In this document: in pieces, positions 9,344-20,593 of the stretch | How the letters are laid out: each line of letters opens with the position of its first letter | Numbering within the stretch: the stretch's first letter is position 1 | Source of the DNA: Brachionus koreanus | Taxonomy: Eukaryota; Rotifera; Eurotatoria; Ploima; Brachionidae | Length of the DNA stretch: 32,778 bases | Direction of reading: 5' to 3' | NCBI GenBank assembly: GCA_016987375.1 | Contig: PJRA01000048.1 | Coordinates: 1,506,903 to 1,539,680, forward strand | Notes under the pieces: model-generated | Database searches by the model: none | Seen by the model: the letters and a program-made list of their open reading frames with translations, nothing else | Told to the model about the DNA's origin: nothing | Translations under genes and position numbers: made by a program

Positions 9344-12300
9344 ATGGCCGATTTGAACGAAGACGTACCGCCGACACCTCCAGTTCGCAACGAGAGTTCG
9401 CGCAACTACGCCAGCTATTCGACAAACTCGTCGTCGCTGTCCACATCAATGTCAACTGCGTCTACTAACACATCTTCATCGTTTGCCTCAAGTTGTCAGT
9501 CGAATGGCTACGATTTGAACAATAAACCTTTGCCCAGAGTGCCCGACGACGATGAGAACAAAAAAAAATCCAAACTCAAACAAACCAAAGGTTAATATTA
9601 AATTTTCCTTTAACCATTACTTTTTTCGTGTATTTTTTAGGACTTTTTTTTTAAGAATCTCTATCGCAAAGTTTTCAAGCTTTGTCGAACACTTTTTTCC
9701 CGCGAAAGTTAAATATATCCAAGCCGATAAATTTCTACCATGAGGTTCATGTTACATTTAACCCTGATACCGGTGAATTTGAAGTAAATAGCCTCCGAAT
9801 AATTCACTCAACTTCGACAAACTATTTCTTAACTCTATTTTTATATTTTAAACATGTTTCATCTAGAAAATTGTTAGTTTATAAAAAAATTTTTGTGATC
9901 ATGCTCAAAAATTATTTTAAAAAAAGTAAATTTTTGTTATCCATTATATTTACAGCACGGTCAAAGTTTGATGTTAAGAAACCGATGTTTAATCATTATG
10001 CAAAAAATTCTTAAGAGCTTAAGAGATTAGCAGATTTGAAAAATTAAGTTTATTGAATGCTTAATTTAATAAAATGCTTCTGGAATAAAGTCTATATTTA
10101 TTTTAAAAAAATAATTAAAAAATATTTTATAATAATTTTTGAGCATGATTGTTATAAAGTTGATCTTGAGCTTCAATTTTAGTAAAGTTCCAGATCTCTT
10201 TTCACCGTTAAATTCACATTAGAATGAAAATTTTAACAGCAGAATATAGTTTATTTCAAATTTAATTTACTTTTAAATTTTCTTTATATTATTTTCTTTA
10301 TACACAAATCAATAAGCATTAAGATTACTTATATAATTTTTAGCAAACATTTTATGAGCATCTAAAAATTAAAAAAAATTTTTAGTCTGTGTTTTCTGTT
10401 CTTCTAGCTAAATATTTTCCAAGTGAAAAAAAAATTTTTAGATTTTTTATTTTGTCAGCAAGAAACATAAACTTTTGATTTAAATTATAAGACATTTTAT
10501 TTAAAAAAAATTTCATTTATTCGACAATTAAGTTAAAATATAAAATGGTCGGCGATCGGCCTCAGCTTAGAATTAATAAATAAATAAGTTAAAATATTTT
10601 GATACATTTGGCAAATTGAAAATGATTCTTTTTTTGTTAAAGTTTTAAGATTATGTCAAAAATTAAAATTCAGATATCTAACAAGTGATTAATTCTAAGC
10701 ATACTTTTTATAAATTTGGCCTTTTTTTTTAATTTTAATTTAAATTTGACTTAATTTAAATTCAAAAAAATTTGTTTATTAAATTTTTACTCAAATAATA
10801 ACTTGTCATTAAAATCCATATAAAATCCATTTATAATTTTTAATAAGATTTTAATTTTATCAATCAAATTTTTTACAAATCATGCTAAGTCAAAAAATTT
10901 TGGAAATGTGAAATTTTATAGAAAATTTCCAGTAGATGAAACAACACTTTTTTTCATCTGGAGAACAAATTTTTGACCATTTTAACAAAAGTCATAATTT
11001 TTTAAATAAAGACATACACGGCTTTTAAAAACAAGAAACTCACTTTTGTTCAACTTGGTCAATCTTGGTCAAATCAACAAAACGCCATCTTCTAAGTAAA
11101 TGAACAATTGAGTGAAAAAGATGATAATCTAAAAAAAAATTTTTTTCTTGAAATGAAGCATACATACATTAGTTTTAATTGTTCAGAATAAAGTTCTGAA
11201 TTTACCTAAAGGAAATTCCACCAAACACACAGCATGAGTTTTAAATCAAAGTTTCCTGTTTTCACAACGGACTGGCTGGCTGAGATGGCTCCAACCATTG
11301 ATTTCTGTTAATACCATAATCTTGTATCCATCTTACATCTTAATACATTTTCACATTCCACTAGACATATTTAACGAGTTTTTAGTGTTTCTTACAGGCT
11401 TTTTTCCCAATAATGATGTAACAATGCAACAATTTCAAAATTTTCATTTTATGATTTTTTTTTAAATTGTGTGGTCTACGATCCTAAATCTTCAGATTCT
11501 TTTTCAATTCAAATACAACATTTACAAATAATTTAACTTTGAGTGCTTTGTATGTCGTGTTAATTTTAAAAAGCTCTAATTTTTTATTTCATTTTACTCA
11601 ATTATTTTATTTTTATTTGTAACATATAAGAAAATCCCGTTTTTTTTATTTAGAAATAAGCATTTAAAACTAAATTTTTCATAATATATATATTAAAATG
11701 TATATTTGGAATGTGTTTAATATATATATATATAAATATAAATATATATGAAAACATATTCCATGCTCTGGCCTTTTTTTTCTACTTGATTTCAGCTTTT
11801 GAGCTATTACGGAATCAAATTTTGGTAATAGGTTGGAACAAGATGGGTCCAATTATTGATTTCTGTTATAAAAATTTTGAAAATAGATTCACTTCTTATC
11901 AAAAAAAAATGATTTGTGTGAAATCCTTTCATCAAGAGTTTTTTAAAGTAGTTTCCAATAAATTTCTATGCGTTGTTGAATATCGAAATCTGTCAAATCA
12001 TCAAGAACATCTACACATTTTCTGTTAGCTTTGATATTAATCAAATTGAAGTGACGAGATATGGTGATGCGTAAAGGCCATTTGTTAATTGCCAAAAAGC
12101 CATTTATAAAGCATTCTGATCGAAAATGGCTGGTCTATTTGACCCTTTCTTCCTCTGAAGATTCACAACACCACTAAAGAATTTTTTTAGAATTTATTTT
12201 AGAATTTTTTAAAAATAAACAAAAATTTAGACATTTCAAGATGAGCATTCAATTCTGTTTATTCTAACTTATAATTGACTTAATATTTTAGAAATACTAA

Positions 12301-15300
12301 GATGCTAAAATAAAATTTTTAAAAATCGCAAAACTTTATGGCTCAAAATAATAGATAGAGCATAAAGAAAATTTTTATGTTATCTGCCAAATGTTAATTT
12401 TTTTTGAGTAACTTTAACCCAATATGGATAAAATCTGCTCACTATTTTTCCAAATTCCAAAAAATCCAGGCAATATGCTTTTAAAAATTAAAATAATTAA
12501 GATTTTACAAGAAGATTAAATTTAAATAATTAACATTTTAACTAATTGGGAATTTTCACGAAAATAGACTAAAAAAAGTTTTTAATTTTTTTCATAATGG
12601 AATAGAAATAGTTGTTGATAGTGTAGTGAATTTTAGAAAATTTTTTAAATTTAATCTTGACCAAAGGGTATGCCAGAAGAATGGAAAATAAATTTACAAA
12701 AGTCAGCATTGACTCTAAACGAAAAGCTTCAGAATCCACAAGCAGTGATTGATGCGCTTGATTTTTATGATTACCAAATGAAACATTCGGCATCAAAGTA
12801 TATGTACCCGAGCGACAAAAGTAAAATAAATAAAATATAAAAGACTAACTTTTTATATGTTAATTGTAAGACATTTCAATAACTCCGCCGCGAAACACCT
12901 TTTTAATGGATAAATTAAGTCGGGTTACGACTAACATGACAACATCTAGCAGCGAAGCATCTTCCCTGCAAGGCAAGAGTGACGAAGAAAACGAGTTTAA
13001 CTCTAAGAGCTTGATTAACGATTCTCAATCAAGCATAAATGATTTAAACAATCACACGACCAATTTAAACATCTCTCGAACGGAAACCAAACAAACTGAC
13101 CCATTAAATTTGCCTCCTTTGTCTACATGGAAAATAGAAAACTCAAATTCTAAGCCATTAACTCAAAATCAGTCAAATATATCTCCTGCTTTATATCAAT
13201 ATGATTACAATATAAAATCAGCTAAATTTTCAAATTTTAATCAAAATTCTAATTTGTTTGCTGCTCAAAATACGAGCAAAAATGTGCCTCAACAACCACC
13301 TCCGCCACCACCTCCTATTTCTTCTCGTCCTGAAAAAACAAAAAGCATTTTCACCAAGCCAGTCGAAGAGTCTCAAGAAGAAGGTGCTGATTTAAGTAGT
13401 TATATTGAGCCGAATGAAACTTCAAATCAAATTAATGCTCCAAATCAGACTAGCTCGAATGGTGTTCAAATGAAAAAGAAAAAAATGACGGATGAGGAAG
13501 TGATGGGTAAATTAAGACAAATAGTGAGTTATGGAGATCCGAATCGAAAGTACACTAAAATTGAACGTATAGGTCAAGGGTATGTTATTAAAATAATAAA
13601 ATCAAAGTTATTTTTTTCTTCAAATTAATCAAAATTAATTGAACTAGTTGAAATTTAAAAAAAAAATTTTCAATTAAAAGTTAAAAAAAAAATTATTTTG
13701 AATTTTGAAACAAAAAACGAAAAAAAAAATTTCAAATTGAAATAATTTTTTTCTAAAGGTCTAAAAATCATTCTGAAAAATGTATCAAATGATACCAGTT
13801 TTTACCCAAATTTTGTCTGGGTAAAAACTTTGCAATTCTTTACATGCTGAAAAAGTATATTACTTAGACAGTATAAAATTAATAAAATAAAATTGCACAT
13901 TTTTTCCAAAAAAATTTTTAAAATTTTTATTTTCGTTTTTTGTTCAAAATTCAGAACGTCTTTTGCAAAGCTGTCATTTGCAGTTTTTTTTTTTAATTTT
14001 TTTTGTAATCATTTGTAATCTGGTGTCTGTTTTATAGTTCAAAATGCTCAAATTATGCTCTTGCTGGATTTTTAGTTTGATATTTTATCAAATTATACTA
14101 CTACTAGTTTAGTATATGAATGAGCCAGACTGTATTGTATATTTAATGATGGCTAAAGAAAACTTTTTTTTTTCGCAGAAAGAAAGCTACCATAGTTAAA
14201 CTATATCAAATTTTGCTCCACATGTCTCCTGCTGTAGCTTAGTATAATAATTATTAAAATTAATTATTAAACTAAAACCTAACCACTTTTTATTAAGAAA
14301 AACCTAAATTTCAGGTGTTTTTTAAGGGTGCATAGTAGACCTACACAAAATACATCAGATTGAAAAAAAGCAAGAAAAAGGTCTATTGAGTGTAGTTAAG
14401 CATCTCATTTTCGAAAATTTTTCCTTTTTCTTTACCAAATAAATGGAATAAATTTTTTGATTTTTTTTTACTTTACTAATGGAATCAAACAAAATCTCAA
14501 ACAAACTTATTCTCCTTAAATAATTCATTGTTCAAAATTTAATTAATTTTTTCTTTAAGTGCAAGCGGTGTTGTGTACATAGCAGTTGAAATATCTACTG
14601 GACAAGAAGTAGCAATTAAGCAAATGAAATTAGCCCAGCAACCAAAAAAAGATTTGATAATAAATGAAATAATGGTAATGAAAGAGCATAAGCATGCAAA
14701 TGTTGTAAATTACAAAGATAGCTATCTAGTTGACGATGAACTTTGGGTTGTAATGGAATATTTGGCAGGTGGAAATTTGACTGATGTAGTAACCGAAACA
14801 GTAATGAGTGAAGCACATATTGCAGCAGTATGTAAAGAAGTATTACATGCTTTAGAATTTTTGCACAGCAACCAAGTAATTCACAGAGACATAAAGTCGG
14901 ACAACATTTTACTAGGAATGGATGGATATGTTAAGTTGACTGACTTTGGCTTTTGTGCTCAAATTTCTACAGAAAAATCTAAGAGAGACACCATGGTTGG
15001 TACACCATACTGGATGGCGCCTGAGGTTGTTTCCCGTAAACAATACGGACCCAAGGTGGACATATGGAGTTTAGGAATAATGGCAATTGAAATGATCGAA
15101 GGTGAACCCCCCTATTTAAATGAAAGCCCAATAAGGGCTTTATATTTGATAGCCACAAATGGAAAGCCAGCAATTGAACACAGAAATGAGCTTTCGCCAA
15201 AATTTCAGGATTTTTTGGACAAATGTCTCGATGTAGATGTAGAAAAACGGGCATCCGCATCAGAATTACTCAAACATCCATTTCTAAAATACTCTTGTCC

Positions 15301-15373
15301 ATTAACTGAATTAACACCTTTGATCAGAGCAGCTAAAGAGAGTTTGCGTCGCAACGGAGGCGATAAAAATTAG
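9344..15373 (+). CDS. PAK: p21-activated kinase, group I (PAK1/2/3-like)
   Basis: Five exons, 9344-9590, 9656-9783, 12667-12820, 12871-13579 and 14560-15373, give 683 residues. PAKs are serine/threonine kinases freed from autoinhibition by GTP-bound Rac/Cdc42 and act on cytoskeleton and adhesion. Order: PPTPPVR near residue 10 (Nck-type proline site); CRIB at about 103-128 ([26 protein letters not shown]); inhibitory segment ([13 protein letters not shown]); polyproline 319-325 followed by RPEKTKS, matching the PIX-binding site; kinase from about 405, with GQGASG, K433, HRDIKSDN (D523), DFG (D541), [12 protein letters not shown] (activation-loop T557) and PKVDIWSLG. The residue before T557 is Asp where vertebrates have Ser. 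The start is the first ATG in frame, and the second exon's AAG acceptor is chosen because the earlier AG gives a stop. Group I is clear from CRIB plus inhibitory switch. Confidence 0.95.
9898..10149. mobile_element. 252-bp inverted-repeat (MITE-like) element
   Basis: The ends 9898-9922 and 10125-10149 are 25-bp inverted repeats with one mismatch; the outermost bases read ATCATGCTCAAAAATTATT inward. The interior is AT-rich and non-coding, as in a miniature inverted-repeat transposon. No clear target-site duplication flanks it, so a hairpin-forming intronic repeat is the alternative. Confidence 0.5.
11285..11868 (+). repeat. Diverged direct repeat pair
   Basis: Segments at 11285-11312 and 11841-11868 match at most positions (GATGGCTCCAACCATTGATT against GATGGGTCCAATTATTGATT, then TCTGTTA in both). 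Both translate to M-x-P-x-IDFC in one plus frame. They may be remnants of two copies of one element or of an old coding duplication. Confidence 0.4.
13580..14559 (+). other. Intron 4 of PAK
   Basis: This 980-nt intron interrupts the glycine loop of the kinase (GQG|ASG). It contains a perfect 12-bp inverted repeat at 13797-13808 and 13818-13829 and several poly(A)/poly(T) runs. No nested gene is seen. Confidence 0.7.
13797..13829. repeat. 12-bp perfect hairpin
   Basis: AGTTTTTACCCA and TGGGTAAAAACT pair perfectly across a 9-nt loop inside PAK intron 4. It could fold in the pre-mRNA or be a palindromic repeat relic; no function is shown. Confidence 0.6.
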
Positions 15374-17579
15374 ATTTTTTTTAGTTTTTCATTTATACTC
15401 AAGATTTTTTTCTAGGTGCTAACTTTGTGCTAATTTCTCTTTCAAAAGATCTAATTTAAACAACTAGAAAAACTATGCATTAATGGTTAATTTAAATAGA
15501 GTAAGTCGCTTTATGGACTAAGAAAATCTTATAATTAATAGTTTATAAATACTCGGGTAATAGTTTTTTTTTTATTTTTAGATTTGTGAATAAGCAAATT
15601 AAGAATAAAGATAACAAGCATGTTAGTTTAGGAATAAAAAACTTGGCTATAAGAACCCAATAGAACTGATTTAAATTTAGTACTTAAATCTTCAAAATAA
15701 TGAACTAGTTTGAAAAGATTTACAAGCGATTTGATTTAAGAAATTTTTTAAAAATGTAATCTAACTTGAACAGCTTTTATAATAATTATTAATTAATTTA
15801 ATTGTGTATTTTTTCACTTAACAACTCTTCCATTTGTTATTTGTATTTTAGACATTTCAAGAGTTATTAAAAAGCACCACTTTTGAATGGTTAATTTTTG
15901 AAGCTTAAATTTTGATGAATCACTCAACTTAAAATTAAAAAAAATTTATTTTTCTAAATATTATGGACATATATATTTAACGTATTTATGCGTATTTTTT
16001 ATAGAATTAAACAGATAATCCATATTGCATGCACTCATGATTTAATTTTTAACATTAATTAAATTAAATAAATAAAATGATTAAAATAAAATTTTTTATA
16101 ATTAAATATCAAATTAAGTGATTGACGTTTTAGCATAATAAATTTACAATAAGAATATTATTTAAAAGCTAGAAAGACTGGTTGATTATTATTATGTCTT
16201 GCAATAAGCATGGTCATCATGCAGGTATTTTATTTGAATAAAAAAATAATTAAAACATTTTAAAAATTTAAACTAAATTTATTTTTTTTATGTAAATTTA
16301 TTCAAAAGCCCTTTTTAAAAAATTTAAAAATTTAAATATTCTTTGATAGAAATAAAATTTTATAAAATAGCGTTCAAAAACTAATCATCTTGTTTTTAAT
16401 TCTCAAAAATTTTTTATTTTCAGGAAAAATATTTGATTTCTTAACATAACTTAATTTTAAACTTTTATTAATAATTAGCCGGACTAGTGTTAATTCTTTG
16501 AGAAGATATTTTGATTTTTATACTTAAAGATATCCTAGTAGAGCATTTGACGCTTATTTTGCAAAATATAAACATTTATTTAGAGTTTTTTCTCTTTGGT
16601 TAACGAAGATAGAAGTTTTTAATGGTTTTTAAGCTTGTTACCAAAATCCGGATTTGGATTTGGACAATTAATTCGAATTAGACTAAATTAAAAAAAAAGT
16701 TTAAAAAAAAATCAAGGCTAATAATAAAATTCTATTCAGAAATTATAAACAATTATGAACTCATGATAATAAAAACTAATACTTTTGTTGACTACGTTTA
16801 TAATACAGTACTTTTGTAAAGGCTCAAAAATTGCTAAACTACTTTATTTTACTTAATTTTACATAATTATATATATTAACATTTTTTACGAAATTCGCAT
16901 TTTATGATCATCACATTTTATTCATAGTTAGAACATTTGTTTAAATTACAGTGAACAGATGTTGCTTTTGGATACTGCTTGAAAAAATATTCAAGTTACA
17001 CCTCAGAACTAACATTGGTCATTTATCAAGAAAAAAAAAAGAATATTGTGCTTTTTCAGATTCACGTTTTTTTATGTTTTGTTAATCCTTATCCGTAAAA
17101 TTACAATTCCTGACCGACTTATTCACTTAAGATTACGTAAGCTTACTAAAATTGATGTAAAATAACGTGATTTAGAGAATTATGGGTCTTTTATAAAATA
17201 TTAAAATGTTGTTAATTTTTCAAATTGATAATTCAAAAAATTCTGAAATATTTTTTGTCGAAGGTATCATTTTTTTTTGTTAAAAATAATATAAATCAAG
17301 TAATTACTTCAAAATTAAAAAGAAAAAATTTTGCAATATTTAAAAATGAAAAAATAAAAAATAATCTATTTAAATTGACTTTAAAAAAATAATAAAAATT
17401 AATTAGTAAAATTTTCCAAAAGTTTCATTACATTTATTTAAGATTAAATCTAAATTAATGTTAATTTTTTAATTTTGGTTTTAATTTAAATTTTACTTTG
17501 ATAAATTTTTTACTTGAAAGTACCATGTCACATGATTTTCATTATTATTTTAAAGATTTATTTTTTTTAAAACATTGAA
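15374..17579. other. PAK-PPT1 intergenic region
   Basis: PAK 3' UTR at the left (AATAAA at 15604), then 2 kb of AT-rich DNA. The only coding-like signal is a possible two-exon micro-ORF at 16194-16449. The stretch 16950-17020 is somewhat less AT-rich, but no frame is convincing. PPT1 would be expected to start from promoter sequence just before 17580. Confidence 0.5.
16194..16449 (+). CDS. Possible two-exon 18-residue micro-ORF
   Basis: ATG at 16194 opens a histidine-rich start (MSCNKHGHHA) that meets a GTATTT donor after 16224. A strong TTTTCAG acceptor at 16423 rejoins it in phase to GKIFDFLT and a stop at 16447-16449. The phases fit, but the product is tiny and the donor weak. The first exon could instead belong to a longer gene whose other exons I did not find. 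Confidence 0.15.
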
Positions 17580-18777
17580 ATGAAAATTATCAAAAATTTT
17601 TTAGCTCTATTTATTTTAATCGCCTATTCAGAAAAAATTTTGGCAAATACTCCCGTTGTAATATGGCATGGAATGGGTAAGTTTTTAAAAAAGAAAACTC
17701 GAACCTTTTCAAATAATTTAATAGGTGACTCGTGTTGCAATCCTTTATCAATCGGAAGGATTAAGTCCATAATTGAAAGCAACATTACTGGTATTTATGT
17801 TCACTCATTAAGAATTGGAAATAATATTGAAGAAGACACATATAATGGCTTTTTCAAGAATGTCAATGAACAAGTTAGCCAAATGTCATTAAATATAAAT
17901 CACTTAGTTATATTTTTAGATAGCACTGGTTTGCGATCAATTAAAAAATGATACCAACTTAAAAAATGGCTATCACGCAATAGGTTTTTCTCAGGGAGCT
18001 CAATTTCTGTAAACCTTTGAAAATGTGCGATTATAAATTTTAAGTAGTTTTTAAAGACGAGCCGTTGCGCAAAGATGTCCTTATCCACCTATGAGAAATT
18101 TAATTTCGATAGGTGGTCAACACCAGGGTGTTTATGGCTTTCCAAGATGTCCAGAAAGCTTGGCAAAAATTTGCGATGAAATAAGGTCATTATTAAACAT
18201 TGGTGCTTATGAATTATTTGTTCAAAAAATTTTGGTTCAAGCTCAATATTGGCATGATCCTTTAAATGAAAAGCTTTATAGAGAAAAAAGCATTTTTCTT
18301 GCTGACATAAATCAAGAAATTGTAAGTAATGTCAAATATGATAAATGATGATTTAAAAATTTTTCTAGAATTTCAATAAAGAGTATCGTGAAAATTTATT
18401 AAAAATAAAAAATTTAGTTCTGGTAAAATTTGATAAAGATACAATGGTAATTCCCAGAGAAAGTGAGGTAAATTTTTTTTCATTTAAAAAATTAAATCTT
18501 TATTTTATTCATGTAAGTGGTTTGGATTTTATAAACCAGGCCAAAGCAAAGAAATTTATGAAATGGAAGAATCACCTTTATATTTAAATGTAAAATAATC
18601 TTTATATCTTAAAAACAAAGTTCAATTTTTTAATTTCATCAGGATACACTTGGTCTCCAGACTTTGGATCGTGAGGGAAGGCTGTTCAAACTTTCAATAA
18701 ATAGTGATCATTTGAAATTTTCAGATGAATGGTTTATCGAAAACATCGTGGACTCATTTTTAAGAGATAGAATATAG
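17580..18777 (+). CDS. PPT1: Palmitoyl-protein thioesterase 1
   Basis: Seven exons, 17580-17676, 17725-17873, 17920-18008, 18057-18321, 18369-18467, 18518-18589 and 18643-18777, give 301 residues; human PPT1 has 306. It is a lysosomal hydrolase that removes thioester-linked palmitate from cysteines during protein turnover. Evidence: an N-terminal signal peptide (hydrophobic, residues about 4-22); [16 protein letters not shown]; the nucleophile elbow GFSQG with Ser106; [19 protein letters not shown]; and FLADINQE. Asp224 and His280 fall exactly 9 residues before human Asp233 and His289, the same offset as Ser106 to Ser115, so the catalytic triad is intact. Introns 1-3 are 46-48 nt and no frame is open across the gene, so unspliced ORFs miss most of it. 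AATAAA lies at 18819. Confidence 0.95.
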
Positions 18778-19585
18778 TTTTATGCGTTTGTTAGGTGACT
18801 GACATTATTAGAATTTTTAATAAATAAGTTAATAAATTTTAAAAAATTTCAAGTTCAATCCTTCTTATTTTAATGCTTAAATTCTTTTTTTAATCTATAA
18901 TACATTTCTAAACAAAGTTAACAATATTTCAAAACATGCAATTCTTAAGGGTAGATTTAAAACAGCTAATAAGCAGTCTGTTTTTTACTAGATTTCATAC
19001 GCACTCATTAAAAATTTTTCCATTCTGCGAAATAATCAAAGCTAAAACAAATCAAGCTCATTTATGTATAAACCATTGCTTTGTTTTTAACATAATCAAC
19101 AAAATTTTTATTCCAATAAAAGTTTTTTGATAAAAAAAAATTCAATCAATCTTATTTAGATTTATCATACTCAGATTTTATTCAATAATTGTGAAAAGCA
19201 TAATTTTATTATAATATACGTTCAGTTTATTATTTTTTTTTTGGGCTATGGTAAGATTTTTAATTTAAGTAACTTTTAAGAATGTAATAAATAACTGTCC
19301 TTGAGTAAAACTAGTCAGTCAACATACATTAATATACTTGCTCTTTTGTACAGATTTTGAGTTTTACCTTGTTTTGAGACAATAAATTAATTTTGTCATC
19401 ATTTACCCAAAATTAAATTTGAAATTCTTTTTTAAAATCATATAGCCATATTTTTAAAGCGATTGATATTGGTAAATTTTTGCTCAATTGTGTATTCAGT
19501 GTATTCTGAATTTTAAAAAATTCGTGTACAAAAATAAAATTAAAAAAAAAAAAATTAACCCTCGCGGCCATCAAGACGGCTAACA

Positions 19586-19632
19586 CCATGTTTTGGCGGT
19601 CTAGTGGCCAACATTGACGGTATCCAACACTA
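19586..19632. repeat. GC-richer dispersed repeat, copy 1
   Basis: About 47 bases (CACCATGTTTTGGCGGTC...TATCCAACA) resemble 24660-24706 at roughly three positions in four, including the shared end CCAACA. Both copies stand out from AT-rich surroundings downstream of a gene. Family unknown. Confidence 0.5.
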
Positions 19633-19821
19633 TTTCAAATCTACTCAGGTCTTTTTAGTGACTTAACACTAGAAAGCCACAATTATTTTAAAGGTTTGTA
19701 AAAATTTGAATCAATTCAAATTTTTTTTTCAGTGAAAAAAATCTTTAAAAACCCAACTTTTTTTTTTACTTTCAACTTATTGTTCTAAAAATTATTTAAA
19801 AGATTAAAAAATATTATTTAA

Positions 19822-20037
19822 CACTAGAAGCACCAAACGAGTTAAAATGACTCGTTTGTAAAATTTTTAAATCCTCATATCTTTTGAATGGATTTTTCAA
19901 ATAAATATATATTTTTTGAATTATATAGATTTTAAATTTTTTTTAAAAAATGATATTACTTTATAAAATTATATTAGTTTTTTTATAGAATATTTATGAA
20001 TTAAAAAAACCTGAAAAAATACTTGGTGCTTCTAGTG
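19822..20037. mobile_element. piggyBac-like MITE flanked by TTAA
   Basis: 216 bp with perfect 15-bp terminal inverted repeats, CACTAGAAGCACCAA at the left and its complement at the right, flanked on both sides by TTAA (19818-19821 and 20038-20041). A TTAA target duplication with ends of this kind is the signature of the piggyBac superfamily. It has no coding capacity, so it would depend on a transposase made elsewhere. A second terminus of the same type, TTAACACTAGAAAGCCAC, sits at 19663 without a matched right end. Confidence 0.8.
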
Positions 20038-20195
20038 TTAATAATAAAATAAACTTTGCTAAAACAATTTCCTCTTAAATTATGTTCGATGAAAAATACT
20101 AATTCTTTTGTCGAACTAAGATGAAATGGTTCCAACCTCATCACTGATTCATGATTCATTTATAATTTTTCATCGATTAATCATTGTTTTTTTAG

Positions 20196-20377
20196 TGACC
20201 GGCAACACTCAGGTAATAGTAATAGATAAACTATCATGAACATCATCTTAACTAAATTACATCGTTTTTATTTTTAAATTTTTTTGTGCAGAAAAAAATA
20301 TTCAAACTGGTCATTTGAAAAATCCATGGCCTCATACAGATATTTTATCAAAAGATTTTAGAAAGAATAATTTGTGA
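20196..20377 (+). CDS. Orphan 3' exons of an unidentified gene
   Basis: A clean donor (CTCAG|GTAATA at 20213) and a strong acceptor (TGTGCAG, exon from 20292) join in frame to a terminal exon reading KNIQTGHLKNPWPHTDIL...KNNL and a TGA at 20375-20377. The upstream piece could be a 17-nt microexon (20196-20212, TTTTTTTAG before it) or a longer exon; no start codon is found. The terminal exon looks coding, but the family is not recognised and the rest of the gene is missing. It may be a relic. Confidence 0.35.
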
Positions 20378-20593
20378 ACAATTGGATGAAAAAAATTAAG
20401 ACATTTTGGAGGTAGCTATTTTAAAATGCAAAAATTATGCTTACTTAGTGAACAAAATGCACAGAAATTCAAAAATATATTATAGTTTATTTCAATATAA
20501 TTTAACATTATATTTATCAGATATTCCCATATTTGATTTGAATAATATCCTTCATTAAAATTGCTAGGAAAAATTCTAAATATTAGTTTTACT

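Larger units (their letters stand above)
9784..12666 (+). other. Intron 2 of PAK (2.9 kb)
   Basis: This splits the CRIB region between TGEFE and GMPEEW. It holds a 252-bp inverted-repeat element (9898-10149) and a diverged repeat pair at 11285-11312 and 11841-11868. An ORF at 11711-12028, preceded by TTTCAG, reads ...[16 protein letters not shown]... and shares IDFC with the other copy, so it may be a mobile-element relic. The stretch 12050-12180 is less AT-rich than its surroundings, but I recognise nothing in it. Confidence 0.6.
18778..20593. other. PPT1-RSF1 intergenic, repeat-rich
   Basis: PPT1 3' UTR, then AT-rich DNA. An ORF at 18936-19130 (MQFLRVDLKQLISS...) could be a presequence-like exon but has no support beyond being open. 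Repeats follow: a GC-richer island (19586-19632), a TTAA-CACTAGAAAG terminus (19663), a complete TTAA-flanked MITE (19822-20037), then an orphan exon pair (20196-20377). Confidence 0.5.

Noticed and set aside
10543..10581. GC-rich ATGGTCGGCGATCGGCCTC patch in PAK intron 2
   Set aside because: Only a 12-codon ORF; no acceptor or donor would place it in the PAK message.
14616..15260. Minus-strand ORFs of 66 and 93 residues in PAK
   Set aside because: Shadows of the kinase domain on the opposite strand.
18936..19130. MQFLRVDLKQLISS... as a mitochondrial precursor exon
   Set aside because: It looks presequence-like, but no donor in the right phase reaches the orphan exons and no family is recognised.
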